Source: Glandiceps talaboti (lineage: Eukaryota; Hemichordata; Enteropneusta; Spengelidae). From it: 64,000 nt of DNA. Of this stretch, positions 29,081-40,459 are shown piece after piece (position 1 is the first letter of the stretch; every line of letters starts with the position of its first letter). The position numbers and the translations under genes are program-made. The notes beneath the pieces are model-generated. The model was not told where the DNA came from. It saw nothing but the letters and a program-made list of their open reading frames with translations, and made no database searches. The stretch is from assembly GCF_964340395.1 (NCBI RefSeq), contig NC_135551.1, forward strand, positions 7,741,879-7,805,878, written 5' to 3'.

Positions 29081-31185
29081 CCTCCCGTAAGGGAATCACT
29101 AATTATGCAAATAACTCATTAAACTAAAAAAACTATGGTAACAGGCTCTGTTTTTTGGACAAGCGTGCTTTCTTAGGTTAATGTATATAAGAGTGTATGA
29201 TACTGCTTAATGCAGTCTTAAGAGATAGCCTAATTACCGAAAATCATTAATTATGCAAATTATTCATTAACACTGTAAGGTACATCAATTAACTTTATAG
29301 GACATACACAATTTGTTATGGTTAATGTATGTACTGAATTGTATTGAAATTGAAGCATGCAGTCCTAAGATATAGCCTAATTACCAAGAATAATTAATTA
29401 TGCAAATTATTCATTAACACTGAAAGGTACACCAACAAACTTTACAGGACATATGCGATTGTTATGGTTAACGTGTGTACTGAATTATATTGGAATTGAA
29501 GTAAATTTTCTTAAGATATAGCCTAATTACCGAAAATCATTAATTATGCAAATTATTCATTTACACTGTATGGTGCATCAACAAACTTGATAGGACGTGT
29601 GTTTTCTTATGGTCAATGTATGTACTAAATTGTGTTGAATTTGAAGTATGTGTTCTTAAGATATAGCCTAATTACCAAAAATAATTAATTATGCAAATTA
29701 TTCATTAATGCTCTAAGATATATCAACGGATTTTATAGGACAAATTTATGTTGTTATGTTTAACGAAAATACTAAATTATATTGAAATTGAAGTATGCAG
29801 TCTTAAGATATTGCGTAATTAGTTGATTTCATTAATATGCAAATTTCTCTAATTAAAATTAACAGATCTGGCTCAAAACCTAATCAGGTCTAGCTATTAC
29901 CCTAAAGATTATATATCCCAAATTTCATTACAATTGAGCCAGCTGATTTTTAGAAAATAGCGCAAATATTGCGTTGCCGCACAACTTCATGTTCAGGGCA
30001 ATGATAGATAGATATATAATTTTTTGAAGATTTAAAGTTGTAACCAAAACAAAATTTTCATACCTAATTTCCATCATTATAATCCAGCCATCCTATGTTG
30101 GAAGTGTACAAGACAAGTATAGCAACATCCTAATCAAACTTTAAAGGGATGTGTCTACAAGGTTTTGTACTTCTTTATTTTTTTATTTTTTTATCTTTCT
30201 TGGTTGTCTTATTGTAATATTGTAAAAGCCAGCTACATTCAGTTTATATGGGTAGGTGATGAAACAGCTGTCTTACAATATATTACATAATCCAGTCATA
30301 AACCAAACTGGCCATGCTACAGGCTTTACCACCAGAGGAAATAGTAAAGTAAACATTATAGTTAATTAACAATGTACTGTTCTCACTGTGTCAGCTATTA
30401 ATGAGGACAAATCTACACATTCTCAACAAAGTTAAGCTCAATCTACTGGGTAATTTCAGAGTTGAAGATTTTTGAGGAAAAGCAATGACAAAGAATAACA
30501 CTTCTAGAAACATCTCACCAAGTTTCAAACTCATTCACTTAGTATTTTTTGAGATATAAGTTTTGACCAAAATTCACATTTTTACACCTTAATTCCATAT
30601 CACTCATGGAATCATGATATGCTTAACATATCTTCGTCCATACATCCCTAAATGCATTTCCATTAAATTTCAGCCCAATCTGCTCAGTGGTTTTGGAATT
30701 ATAGAATTTTAACCAAAAAGACACATTTTCAGCCCTAATTTGCATATCACTGATGGAATCATCCCGTCATGAACAAATCTTACTTTACACCCCCTTAAGA
30801 ATGTTCCCACCAAATTTCGCACAAATCTGCCCAGTAGTTTCTGAGTTTAAGTTTTTTGACCAAAAATCACATTTTTTGACCCAAAACCCACATCCCTGAT
30901 GCAATCACTTTCATTTGAACAATTTCCCAACTAGACACCAGAAGTAACATGACCACCAAATATCAAAGCAATCGGTCCAGCAGTTTTTGACTTTAAGTTG
31001 TTTACACACATACACACATACACACACACACACACACACAGACAGACAGACACTTTGCCATGCCTATAGCACTACTGAACCTTTCAGTTCAGTTGTGCTA
31101 AAAATGATGACACAGACAGACAGACACACACACAGACAGACATTCCCCTTTTAATACCTCCCGTACCCTTACGGGAGGTAAAAAT
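29081..31185. mobile_element. Helentron-like non-autonomous element, family H-B copy 1
   Basis: It starts CCTCCCGTAAGGG. It ends in a hairpin ACCTCCCGTA-ccct-TACGGGAGGT followed by AAAAAT. Inside are about six tandem units (period about 147 bp, marked by ATTATGCAAATTATTCATTA at 29101-29840). A CA/GACA microsatellite precedes the terminal hairpin. An H-A element is nested inside. Confidence 0.7.
29975..31105 (+). mobile_element. Helentron-like element, family H-A copy 2, nested in H-B
   Basis: It carries the H-A 3' region: TTTTTGAGATATAAG, CCCAGTAGTTTCTGAG and a CA/GACA microsatellite. It ends in the hairpin GCACTACTGAAC / GTTCAGTTGTGC, then TAAAAAT. H-B sequence resumes right after it. The 5' boundary near 29975 is estimated from where H-B text breaks off. 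Confidence 0.6.
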
Positions 31186-31400
31186 GTAGTTCTCAAACAT
31201 GTAAATACTTTTGACAGCTAGACACACAAAGGCAGAATTGTAGTAGACAATTCTAAGTGAAATTAAAATTGACACATCAAGTGCTACAAAAAGTAGCAGG
31301 AGAGCAGCAACCAACCATATACAGAGATTTTTAGTCAAGTGCATCCAATCATTTTTGGAGAGTAAAACTCATTGAGCTAAAGCTGCAACTTAACTTACGA

Positions 31401-31816
31401 CTTTAAATAGGCGATATGGTTGCCAAATGGATATTTATTTTGGATTTTAATTCTTCAGACAACTCTACTATGTTTTCCTTCTTGAAATCATCAACCAAAT
31501 TCATGTTTGTAACTTAATACCATGAATGCCTTCCGTAAGGCCATAATCTTTAGATATTTGTTTCTACACACAATAATCATTGAAATGCTACAGAACATAT
31601 GCAATTAGTTAAGTTTGAAGTATGTACCAAATTTTATTGAATTTGAAGAGTACATTTGTAAGATATATCCTAATTATTGAAAATCATTAATTATGCAAAT
31701 TGTGCAAATGATCATTAAAAAATACAAGCTATACTTTCAAACTTTATATGACACATGCATGTTGTCATCCTCAATGCTTGTCCCAAACTGTATTGGATTT
31801 GAAGCGTGCATACTTA

Positions 31817-31880
<64 letters not shown>

Positions 31881-32277
31881 CCTAGTTAACCAAAATGGTT
31901 AATTATGTAAATAGCTCATTAATATTCATGGATGTTACCAAAACATTATCCTAAAGAATATGTGTACCAAATATTGTTTGAATTGAGCCAGCCGTTTTTG
32001 AGAATACAATGACACAGACTTTTCATCCCTAATATTTAACCTTCCTTATGGAAGGTAAAAATACAAAAAGTTAAAATGTATGTAAAGAGTTTGTTATTGT
32101 ATGTACAATAAGAAGTATTTTAAACCTTTTTAATGTTTTGCAATTTTTTCAGTTACAAACAATGATTTAATATATGTTATTTCATTGTTTTTTCAAGTAT
32201 AAAAACATAATTAGTTATTTCAAGAATTAAAAATCCAAGATAAATACCCATATGTCATCCATATCGCCACTTTAAAA
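31401..32277. mobile_element. Palindromic MITE, family M copy 3, split by an insertion
   Basis: The left half 31401-31528 and the right half 32063-32277 match the M family (TAGGCGATATGG at one end, CATATCGCCACTTTAA at the other). Element H-B2 (31529-32062) sits between them. Confidence 0.75.
31529..32062. mobile_element. Helentron-like element, family H-B copy 2, nested in MITE M3
   Basis: It starts CCTTCCGTAAGG. It ends in a hairpin ACCTTCC-ttat-GGAAGGT followed by AAAAAT. It holds one ATTATGCAAATT unit and a (TA)n tract at about 31818-31879. Confidence 0.7.
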
Positions 32278-32419
32278 TGAATGTAATGCTACATAGCTAA
32301 GGAAAAATACTGATTATTATTAAGGAATTAAATTATATTGTTATTGATTACAAAATACATTTTAAAAAATAATTTCAAGGAGTATGTAACCAATTTTAAA
32401 TTCACTGATATTATTTAAT

Positions 32420-33745
32420 ATGTTCATGTATTAAAATGAAATGAAATTTTGTCTCACAATATTAGAAATTGCACCATTGGAATATTACAATTTATTGCAG
32501 CGAGTTTTATACAGATTGAGGCAGTTATGCTGGTCTGTGGCTGTGGGGCTACTATGTTGGGTCCTATGTGTAAGTCCATCTGTTCATGTGTCTGTGCATG
32601 TCCATCTGTATCTCAAACATGCATTGCCAATTTCAACCAAAATTGCAACAAATGTCAGATGCTATAGTCCACACACACACACACACACACACACGCATGT
32701 CACTTTGTTTCATGACCTTCATGATAGTGGTCAAATGGTAGCCATTTTTTTCGTAATTACACATTGCCCATTAACACTGCAATCTCAATAGATAAAGACT
32801 AAAGATATTCGCTTTTTTTCATGTGTCTACACCCATATAATAAGCTTTCTAATAATATCTTGAATTTTGACCTTGATCATCTTCAAGGTCAAAGAGGCAT
32901 AAAGTGTTGTAAACCCTCACATTTTTCACACTGTGAAAGCTTAATAGATAGTGACCTCATTTGAGTCTCCACCCATGTTTTCCATAATGTACTTTAACTT
33001 ATGAAACCTCGACGATTTCAACCAAACCTGGCACAAATGTTAGATACAGTATCCAGTCCACATATTGGCAGCATTATTTGTAAAAAAAAAATTCAGAATA
33101 TGAATTACTAAGTTATAATGTTGGGGGACATATTCATACAACAACAACTTGTTAGAAAGTGCATTCAGCTTTTACAAATTACTAATTTATTACTGTAATT
33201 ATACTCCTGCAATTCACTATAGCAGAAATTTGCCATATGCAGCATAACATAACTGACAAAAAACAAAAACACACACTCTTAGGCAGCTGCAAACTCTACA
33301 AAAGTTTAGAATGATTGATCAGATGAGAAACTGATTTTGAATGTATCAAATTTTCAGTATTAGTGACGAGAGGAATCTATTTTTGATGCTGTGATATGTG
33401 ACATATGCATTATGAGCACTGTGGCTCTAAGTGACTGCTTGCTTTGATGTCTAGAATGGAAGAAAGGAAGAGAACACAGACACGTTGCCATACCTATTGC
33501 ACTACTGAATTTATCAGTTCAGTTGTGCTAAAAATTATCTGTTTAGACCTAATTTGCATAACAATGATCCAATCAACTTGCCCAGAACAAACTTATATTT
33601 GCTCATCAAATGACACCTACACAACAAATTTCAGGTCAATTGACCTTGTAGTTTTGGAGGAGAAGATGAAAATAGAAAGTTGACGAACAGATGGCAGAAG
33701 ACAACAGAGAATCAACCTAAATCTTGCTGACAGCGGAGCTAAAAA
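32420..33745. repeat. Degenerate interspersed repeat region
   Basis: Short segments resemble H-A ends: GCACTACTGAAT...TCAGTTCAGTTGTGCTAAAAAT lies at about 33498-33535. A CA tract lies at 32671-32693. No coding exon is supported. Boundaries are approximate. Confidence 0.4.
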
Positions 33746-33838
33746 TATAATTACTAATGAGCTGTGGGGACACTCGCGCACCTACAAATAATGCCATACC
33801 CACATTCAATGGTTATCTGCAAGTAAAATTGTAGGAAA

Positions 33839-34018
33839 ATTAATAACACATGCACTTGGGCAATACCAAATTGTAATGCCTGCCATTGGGATGGAACTCT
33901 TTACCAAAACTTGGATGATGCCCTTGCCTTTGGCTTGGGTTGTCATATTTTGGTAAGGAATGCCAACCCTTGTGCAGGCATTAAATTGTGGTATTGCCCT
34001 TGTTGGCAAGTGTTAATT
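33839..34018. mobile_element. 180-bp hairpin MITE
   Basis: GGGCAATACCAAATTGTAAT and GCCTGC at the left are mirrored by GCAGGCATTAAATTGTGG and TATTGCCC at the right. ATTAACAC / GTGTTAAT lie at the tips. Non-coding. Confidence 0.7.
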
Positions 34019-34278
34019 ATTATTTGACTATAATCATGGCAAGCCCAGAGGGGATAGTTGGATTTACCTCACACCAGAACAGATACTTTTATGGCACTAG
34101 TTCCATTTCCATTATTTTGCCTAACCAGTCAAACTTTACAGTTGGAAAAGCTACCCGTATGTCTGCTCCATTGACAACTGCAATAGGAATAAATAATATG
34201 AAGTCAATGTGTATGTATGGATTATTATAAATGCTAAAGTTTTACATAACTCATGAATTTCATTGACATTTGAATTAC

Positions 34279-34660
34279 ACAATCTGATTAAAATCCGATG
34301 TAGATGTCGGCTAATCGTTCATTGCTTCTTTACCTTCGTTATTTTGCCTGAATTGACCTTCGTAGTACATGTTTACGTTTTTATCCTGATCGCCTCCTCT
34401 ACATCTGAACTGATGCCCATGCCCACGCCGTTCTGCTAAGTGAGCCACACAGCCAATCAGGTTGCATCTTACTGAAGTACTATGGGCATACGCATTGAAT
34501 ATCAACAAACAACAAACAGAATGGAGTGGGCATGGGCACCAGTTCAGATGTAGAGGAGGCAATCAGGATAAAAACGTAAACATGTACCACGAAGGTCAAT
34601 TCAGGCAAAGTAACGATTGAACGATTAGCCGACATCTACATCGGATTTTAATCAGATTGT
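34279..34660. mobile_element. 382-bp hAT-like MITE with long TIRs and 8-bp target duplication
   Basis: It begins ACAATCTGATTAAAATCCGA and ends with the reverse complement. The arms are near-identical for roughly 150 bp each. TGAATTAC is directly repeated on both sides (34271-34278 and 34661-34668). An 8-bp duplication is characteristic of hAT elements. It lies about 140 bp downstream of the KEG-type exon on the opposite reading side. Confidence 0.85.
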
Positions 34661-34810
34661 TGAATTACCAAGTATAAAATGATTTATTAATTTAAAAAAA
34701 TTGGCACTACCTTTGTCCTAGACTCCCAACATTTCCTTGTCATACTGTTCCTTGCAAATTTGTCATGAAATAAACGATTTACTGTGTACTGATAAAATAT
34801 TGACACTTAC

Positions 34811-34970
34811 CAGTGACAGTTCCTATACTCTGGTGGGTTACAGATCCCCAATTGTACTTTGGTTTTGTCACACTTTGTCTCACTCTCACCCTGTCACCAA
34901 CTTTTATTTCAGGTGTTTTCAATTTATTACTGAAATGTTCTGCAGCAGCTTGTAAACCATCACAATCCAA
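34811..34970 (-). CDS. Exon encoding a KEG/Mind-bomb-type (SH3_15-like) repeat
   Basis: On the minus strand TATATTTCAG at 34971 onward is an acceptor and ACTG/GTAAGTG at 34811 a donor, giving a 160-bp exon entered in phase 0 and left in phase 1. It contains IKVGDRVRVRQSV, KPKYNWG and VTHQSIGTV. This is the repeat pattern of plant KEG and related to the Mind-bomb SH3 repeat of animal ubiquitin ligases. The TRIM-type exon 2.3 kb upstream on the same strand ends with two possible phase 0 donors, so the two can be joined in frame. The partner exon further downstream was not found. The exon looks real; its membership in the TRIM gene is inference. Confidence 0.6.
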
Positions 34971-35189
34971 CTGAAATATATAATGTTACAATGATGTCAA
35001 CATAAAGGAAAAGTCCAGTCAGATATATTTCTGCCTTTAGTAACCTAGTACTGATTACCACTAGCAACTTAAAGGAAAAAATCCAGTCAGACTTATTTGT
35101 GTCACTGCATTGATTACAGCTATCAACTTCCAAAAAAAGTCTAGTTAGACTTAATTATTCTGCCTTTAGTACATTTGTATTGATTTTTG

Positions 35190-35650
35190 CTATGAAAGCA
35201 GTGTATTTGCATAATTAATGAATTTAGGCAATTAGGCTATATCTTACGACTGCATATTTCAATTTCGATATAACTTTGTATATTCATATTAAATATAACA
35301 AAATACATTTGTCCTATAAGATTTGTTGATGTACCTTGTAACGGTTTAAATGAATAATTTGCATAATTAATGAATTTAGGTAATTAGGCGATAACTTAAG
35401 AATACATTCTTCAATTTCAATACAAGTCAGTACATCGTTAACCTTAATAAATCCCATATGTCCTGTAAAGTTTATTGATTACCTCACAGTGTTAAAAAAT
35501 AATTTACATAATTAATGAGTTTCAGTAATTAGGCTATGTCTTAAGACTGCATATTTAAATTTCAGTACCATTCGTACATACTTTAACCATAACAAATCGT
35601 ATGTATCCTATAATGTTTGCTGATGGTACCTTACACTGTCAAACAAATGT
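35190..35650 (-). repeat. Inverted array of H-B internal units
   Basis: GCATAATTAATGAATTTAGG and AATTAGGCTATATCTTA recur about every 150 bp. They are the reverse complement of the internal units of the 29.1-29.9 kb array. No terminal hairpin is seen. It would lie in the intron of the putative TRIM-KEG gene. Confidence 0.7.
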
Positions 35651-36289
35651 ACTTTGCAGAGTTACTATTGGCAAAACATGATTATAGAATTACAGTTATT
35701 TTGAGCACATATCAAGGGTGATATTTCTTGGAAGCTTTGATATTTTTAATCTACACTCTCCAAAGTGTGATGGTAAATTTCTTAAAGTAAATAATATTAT
35801 AAAATAAACTTTCTCACATTGTATAAAGTAAACCAAAGTTGATCATATGTAATTCTTGTTGGTCAAAAGAATGTCAATTGAAACATTACTACTGCACACA
35901 ATTGTATGGCGTCTTTGTAGGTTCAACTTTTGTTGTTTGTATGCAGGATGTTGTGTAGTATGTATTCTACACTGGGATTTTGTAGATCCACTGTTTGTTG
36001 ACGTTTTGATCATTAAATGTACAATTTTTTCCATTTTAGTAAACTACAGCTGTTGAGGCTTTCATCTATTTCCATGTGTCAGTCATGACTTCATAATTTC
36101 TCAGATGGGAATTGTTGATTTATTTACTACTATAGCTTTTACTGTCTTTCTCAATAAGATACATACAAATGTACTCACAAACAGATGACCAGATATTTTG
36201 GAAAAATAAGTAAGTGACTTTTTACAAAAGAAACCAAACATCTTATCTTTAATTTCAAAACTACTGTTCATGACATAGTGATCCATCAG

Positions 36290-37080
36290 TGATATGCAAT
36301 TAGGTCTAAAAATGTCAATTTTGGGTCGAAAGCTTTATCTTGAAAACTATGTGGTGAATGGGGCTGAAATTTAGTTGGGGTGTTTCTGGAGGTGTTATTC
36401 TGCAAATATTGTTCAAAGCATTTTGACATAACTGGCCCGTGCAACCATGGCCACACCCTTTGTAACAGTGAAATGATGATGTATATTACAAAGATAAACA
36501 GGGATGGGCAGGCAACTGAATACATATTCAAAACATATATGCAAATATGCCTAGCAACAAGACCCCTTCCATAACAACAGCCAAATGATGATATATTTTG
36601 CAAAGATAGCAATGGGGGTTAATAGGTAAGCGAATAAACATTCAAAATATATGTGCAAATATGCCTAGCAACAAGACCAATGTCTATCCGCATACTATCT
36701 ATCCCTGTTGTTATCCTTGCAATATACTTCATCATTTGACTGTTGATAAGGGTATGGTCATTCTTGCAGGGGAGGTGGGGCCAATTATGTCAAAATCAGA
36801 ATGACCCTTCAAGGAACATCTTCAAAAATTAAATTTAAGCCCCATTTACCAGTTGTTTTTGAGATATAAGTTATTGACCAAAATTGAGATTTTTAGACTT
36901 AATTTACATATCACTTATGGGATCATCATATCATGAATAGTCCTTAATCTACACTTCTCCACATGCATTCCTATCAACTTTCAGCCTAATCTACCCTGTA
37001 GTTATGGAATTAAAGATTTTTGACCAACAAGACACATTTTCAGACATAATTCGCATATCACAGATTACGATAGAGACAGG
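36290..37080 (-). mobile_element. Family H-A related fragment
   Basis: It includes units with ATGCCTAGCAACAAGACC (inverse of the GTTGCTAGGCAT unit) at about 36549 and 36660. A same-direction GTTTTTGAGATATAAG segment lies near 36846. Ends are not defined; the mix of orientations suggests more than one insertion. Confidence 0.5.
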
Positions 37081-37270
37081 CTAAGTCTAGATTGTAATTC
37101 TTCAATATCTGTTTGCCAAAGATGAAATACATGTGTTGTATAACATGTATAATTGGGTGGTGCAAAGTACAGGTTAGGTCAGGTGCAGGCCATGCCAAAC
37201 TGGGGCCAGGACCAGGACATGTATATATAGATGATGATGTGTTTTGATGTATGTTGTAAAATAATCCAGT

Positions 37271-38389
37271 TCATCTGACCTTTACTTGCCCAGAACCTAC
37301 ATGACCAGGATCAATCGTCAGATATTGTGGGTTTTCTGTGAATACCAGATTACTATCTAAATCTTCACTATCACTGGTATCAGTCTGTTTGCCATCCATC
37401 AAATGTTGGTCCAGTTCTTTTTTTGCTGCCATGATATCCACAGGTCCACCGTAGGTCAGTAGATGGTTCAAGTAGGAGTATGTACTTTCAGCACTGCCTA
37501 GCTTCTGCTCCAGATGATCAATATGTGCACTGATTTGTTTATGTTTAGGGTGGTAGATATCATCAATGTCATTTAGTAATCTTGATTCCTGTTTTGTTAC
37601 CTCATCATGGAGATTTTTAGTCACCTTCTTTACTTCCTTTACAGCAGTTGCTTTATTTTGTTGAAGCTCTCGCTCCTTGCCGATGGCTTTATCTTTTGTG
37701 TGCTTGAGATCAGCTACATTCTTAGCAAACTTCTCTGAATACCCTTTCATAGTTGGTGTGTATTTCTCTAGTGCTTTCTCCATGGACATCATCTTGTGAT
37801 CTGGTACAACATGTGTGACTACGGCACATTTCATACATGCAGGTACTTGGCAAGAATCACAGAAGAATTCTAACTGCACAGTTGGATGGTCATCACAGAA
37901 CCGAGGCTGGTGAAGTTTCATGTGATGTGAAGATTTTTGATCATTATAATCCATAATTGTCATTATTCTATGGTCTTTTGATAATCTCATCCGTCTGTGT
38001 GCCGTACTGCAACCTTCACACAAGAACTCTCCACAATCCGTGCACCAGAATTTCACCTCACCATCACATCCTGCACATTTAGATGTATTTGTCTCTAAAC
38101 TCACTTCTTGCATCAGCTCTAGTAAATCATTCATGAAATAGTTATTTGTCAGACCAGATACACCTTCTGGAGTCATAGGCCAGGACTGCTTACAGGTTGG
38201 GCATGTGAGATCTCCTTTATTGGCTTTCACCCATTCTGTCAGACAGTGTTCACAAAATGAGTGAAAGCATGGAAGGACTTTGGGTGATTTGAAACGTTCC
38301 ATACATATTGGACATAGGAGAACCTTGCTATCAATATCAGCTAGCACTTTCTCCTTAGAATCAGGTAATACTGGTTTAGAAGCAGCCAT
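37271..38389 (-). CDS. TRIM-type RING / B-box / coiled-coil protein (probable E3 ubiquitin ligase), main exon
   Basis: A 372-residue ORF starts at ATG 38389, 18 bp after a plausible 5' UTR acceptor (TTTCAG). The RING finger begins at C26 (CPIC...CFHSFCEHC...CPTC). A B-box 1-like unit is at about 104-142 (CAGC..WCTDC..LCEGC). B-box 2 is at about 164-200 (FCDDH..FFCDSC..ACMKC..HVVPDH). A lysine/glutamate-rich coiled coil runs from about 205 to 305. After that comes an acidic linker and NPQYLTIDPGHVGSGQVK, which looks like the start of a filamin-type domain but stops at once. CAA/GTAAAG and AAG/GTCAGA just before the TGA are both phase 0 donors, so the protein probably continues downstream. Confidence 0.9.
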   Translation of the reverse strand: MAASKPVLPDSKEKVLADIDSKVLLCPICMERFKSPKVLPCFHSFCEHCLTEWVKANKGDLTCPTCKQSWPMTPEGVSGLTNNYFMNDLLELMQEVSLETNTSKCAGCDGEVKFWCTDCGEFLCEGCSTAHRRMRLSKDHRIMTIMDYNDQKSSHHMKLHQPRFCDDHPTVQLEFFCDSCQVPACMKCAVVTHVVPDHKMMSMEKALEKYTPTMKGYSEKFAKNVADLKHTKDKAIGKERELQQNKATAVKEVKKVTKNLHDEVTKQESRLLNDIDDIYHPKHKQISAHIDHLEQKLGSAESTYSYLNHLLTYGGPVDIMAAKKELDQHLMDGKQTDTSDSEDLDSNLVFTENPQYLTIDPGHVGSGQVKVR

Positions 38390-38474
38390 TTCTTACTTGG
38401 ACACTCTGAAACATAACCAGATTACAAAAATATTACTTCCACTGTCTCTGTTAGTTTAAAGCTACTGTAATAGT

Positions 38475-38477
<3 letters not shown>

Positions 38478-38516
<39 letters not shown>

Positions 38517-38717
38517 TCACTCACTCACTCACTCACTCACTCACTCACTCACTCACTCACTCACTCACTCATTCACTCACACACACACATACACACATGC
38601 ACTCACTCATTCACTCTCACACACACACATACACCCTCACACATAAATACATACATACATACATACATACATACATACACACATACACACATACATACAC
38701 ACACACACACACATACA

Positions 38718-38751
<34 letters not shown>

Positions 38752-38813
38752 CAGACAGACAGACATACATACATACATACATACATACATACATACATGC
38801 ATACATACATACA

Positions 38814-38846
<33 letters not shown>

Positions 38847-38857
38847 GCACACACACA

Positions 38858-38889
<32 letters not shown>

Positions 38890-39037
38890 CACACATACAT
38901 ACATACATACATACATACATACATGCATGCATGCACACATGCACACATACATACACACATACATATATACAGACAGACAGACAGACATACATACATACAT
39001 ACATACATACATACATACATACATACATACATCATAA
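38478..39037. repeat. (CA)n, (CACT)n and (CATA)n microsatellites
   Basis: A CA tract is followed by a pure CTCA tract (about 38512-38575), then long ACAT runs with short GACA blocks. His-Thr-Tyr-Ile and Met-Tyr-Val-Cys frames are artefacts. It starts about 70 bp upstream of the TRIM coding exon's acceptor. Confidence 0.97.
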
Positions 39038-39930
39038 TATAATAATAATGACTTTTATTTCAAAAAGAAAAAGGGTGACCCTGTTAGGTCCAGCCTAATC
39101 TTCCCAGGGGCCCTAAAGCAAATGTACACAATACAACAACAAAAACAAAACAAGGTAACACACATAAAAATTGAAAAACATTAAAAAGTATGAAGCGTAA
39201 AAGAGATAAAATTGTAAAACCACAGACAATGTAAAAGGATTAAAGAGATTCAAATAAGTATGAATTTAAAGATTTTTTGAAACAAGTTAAATTCGTAATA
39301 CTGATAAGGTGAGAAGGTAAAATGTTCCAAAGTTTGGAGCTTTCAAAAAACTAAATGACTGGGTAAAAATACGACAATTTGGAAATGGTAAATACAAAAG
39401 ATTGTTGGTGCAGGAACGGGTGCCCATTTGGTTACTTGAACTCCTTTTATGAAGGAGGTCAGAGAGGTACATAGGAGCCAGCTTATGTAGACATTTAAAA
39501 ATCAGAATGTACTTATTAAATAGAAATCTCTTTTCAAGTGGTAAAATATGAAGTCGTTTAAAAAGGTCAATACTGGAAATCCCTTTGGATTGCATTTCAA
39601 TGGTAGAAATATTTAAAATTAGCCGGATTGCACGCTTCTGAAGTTTATATAATTTGTCAATATCACCTTTACTTGCATGAGACCATATGTTGCAACAAGT
39701 ATCAAAAAAGGGCTGAATATAACTAAAGTAGAAAAGTTTTTTAGTAGCTACATCTAAGTATTTAGCAATGTGATGAAGAGCTGCAAGATTAGAAGATACT
39801 TTTGCATGCAAATGTTGACAATGTGAAGTCCATGAGAGTGCATAGAGTCAATGATAAGTCCGAGTGATTTTTCAACTTCGCTGAGGGAAAGAGAAGCGTT
39901 GTTATAGATAACAGAAAACATACATAAACA
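39038..39930 (-). mobile_element. Non-LTR retrotransposon C-terminal fragment
   Basis: The minus strand reads NNASLSLSEVEKSLGLIIDS, then KLFYFSYIQPFFDTCCNIW, KLYKLQKRAIRLILN and, after a frameshift, KLWNILPSHLI...LNSYLFESL stop. This is the C-terminal third of a CR1/Jockey-like reverse transcriptase. A 3' UTR follows to an ATTATT run at 39038. The element is frameshifted and 5'-truncated at about 39930, where a CATA microsatellite begins. Confidence 0.8.
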
Positions 39931-39934
39931 CACA

Positions 39935-40116
39935 CACATACATACATACATACATACATACATACATTGTACATACATACATACATACATACACACACAT
40001 GCACACATACATACATACATATATACAGACAGACAGACAGACATACATACATACATACATACATACATACATACATACATACATACATACATAAACACAC
40101 ACATACATACATACAC

Positions 40117-40149
<33 letters not shown>

Positions 40150-40326
40150 CACATACATACATACATACATACACACACACATACATACATACATACATAC
40201 AGACAGACGTACGTATGTACATACATACATACATGCATACATACATACATGCATACACATACATACATACATACATACATACATACATACACATACATAC
40301 ATACATACATACATACATAAATACAT

Positions 40327-40357
<31 letters not shown>

Positions 40358-40428
40358 TACATACATACATACATACACACACATACATACACTCTCTGTA
40401 TACATACATACATACATACATACATACA

Positions 40429-40459
<31 letters not shown>
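39935..40459. repeat. (CATA)n microsatellite, over 500 bp
   Basis: Almost pure ACAT tetranucleotides with CA and GACA blocks. It flanks the 5' side of the LINE fragment and mirrors the tract on its other side. Confidence 0.97.

Noticed and set aside
29081-29860. CRISPR-like direct repeats
   Set aside because: Animal DNA; units are ~147 bp without short uniform spacers and are part of a transposable element.
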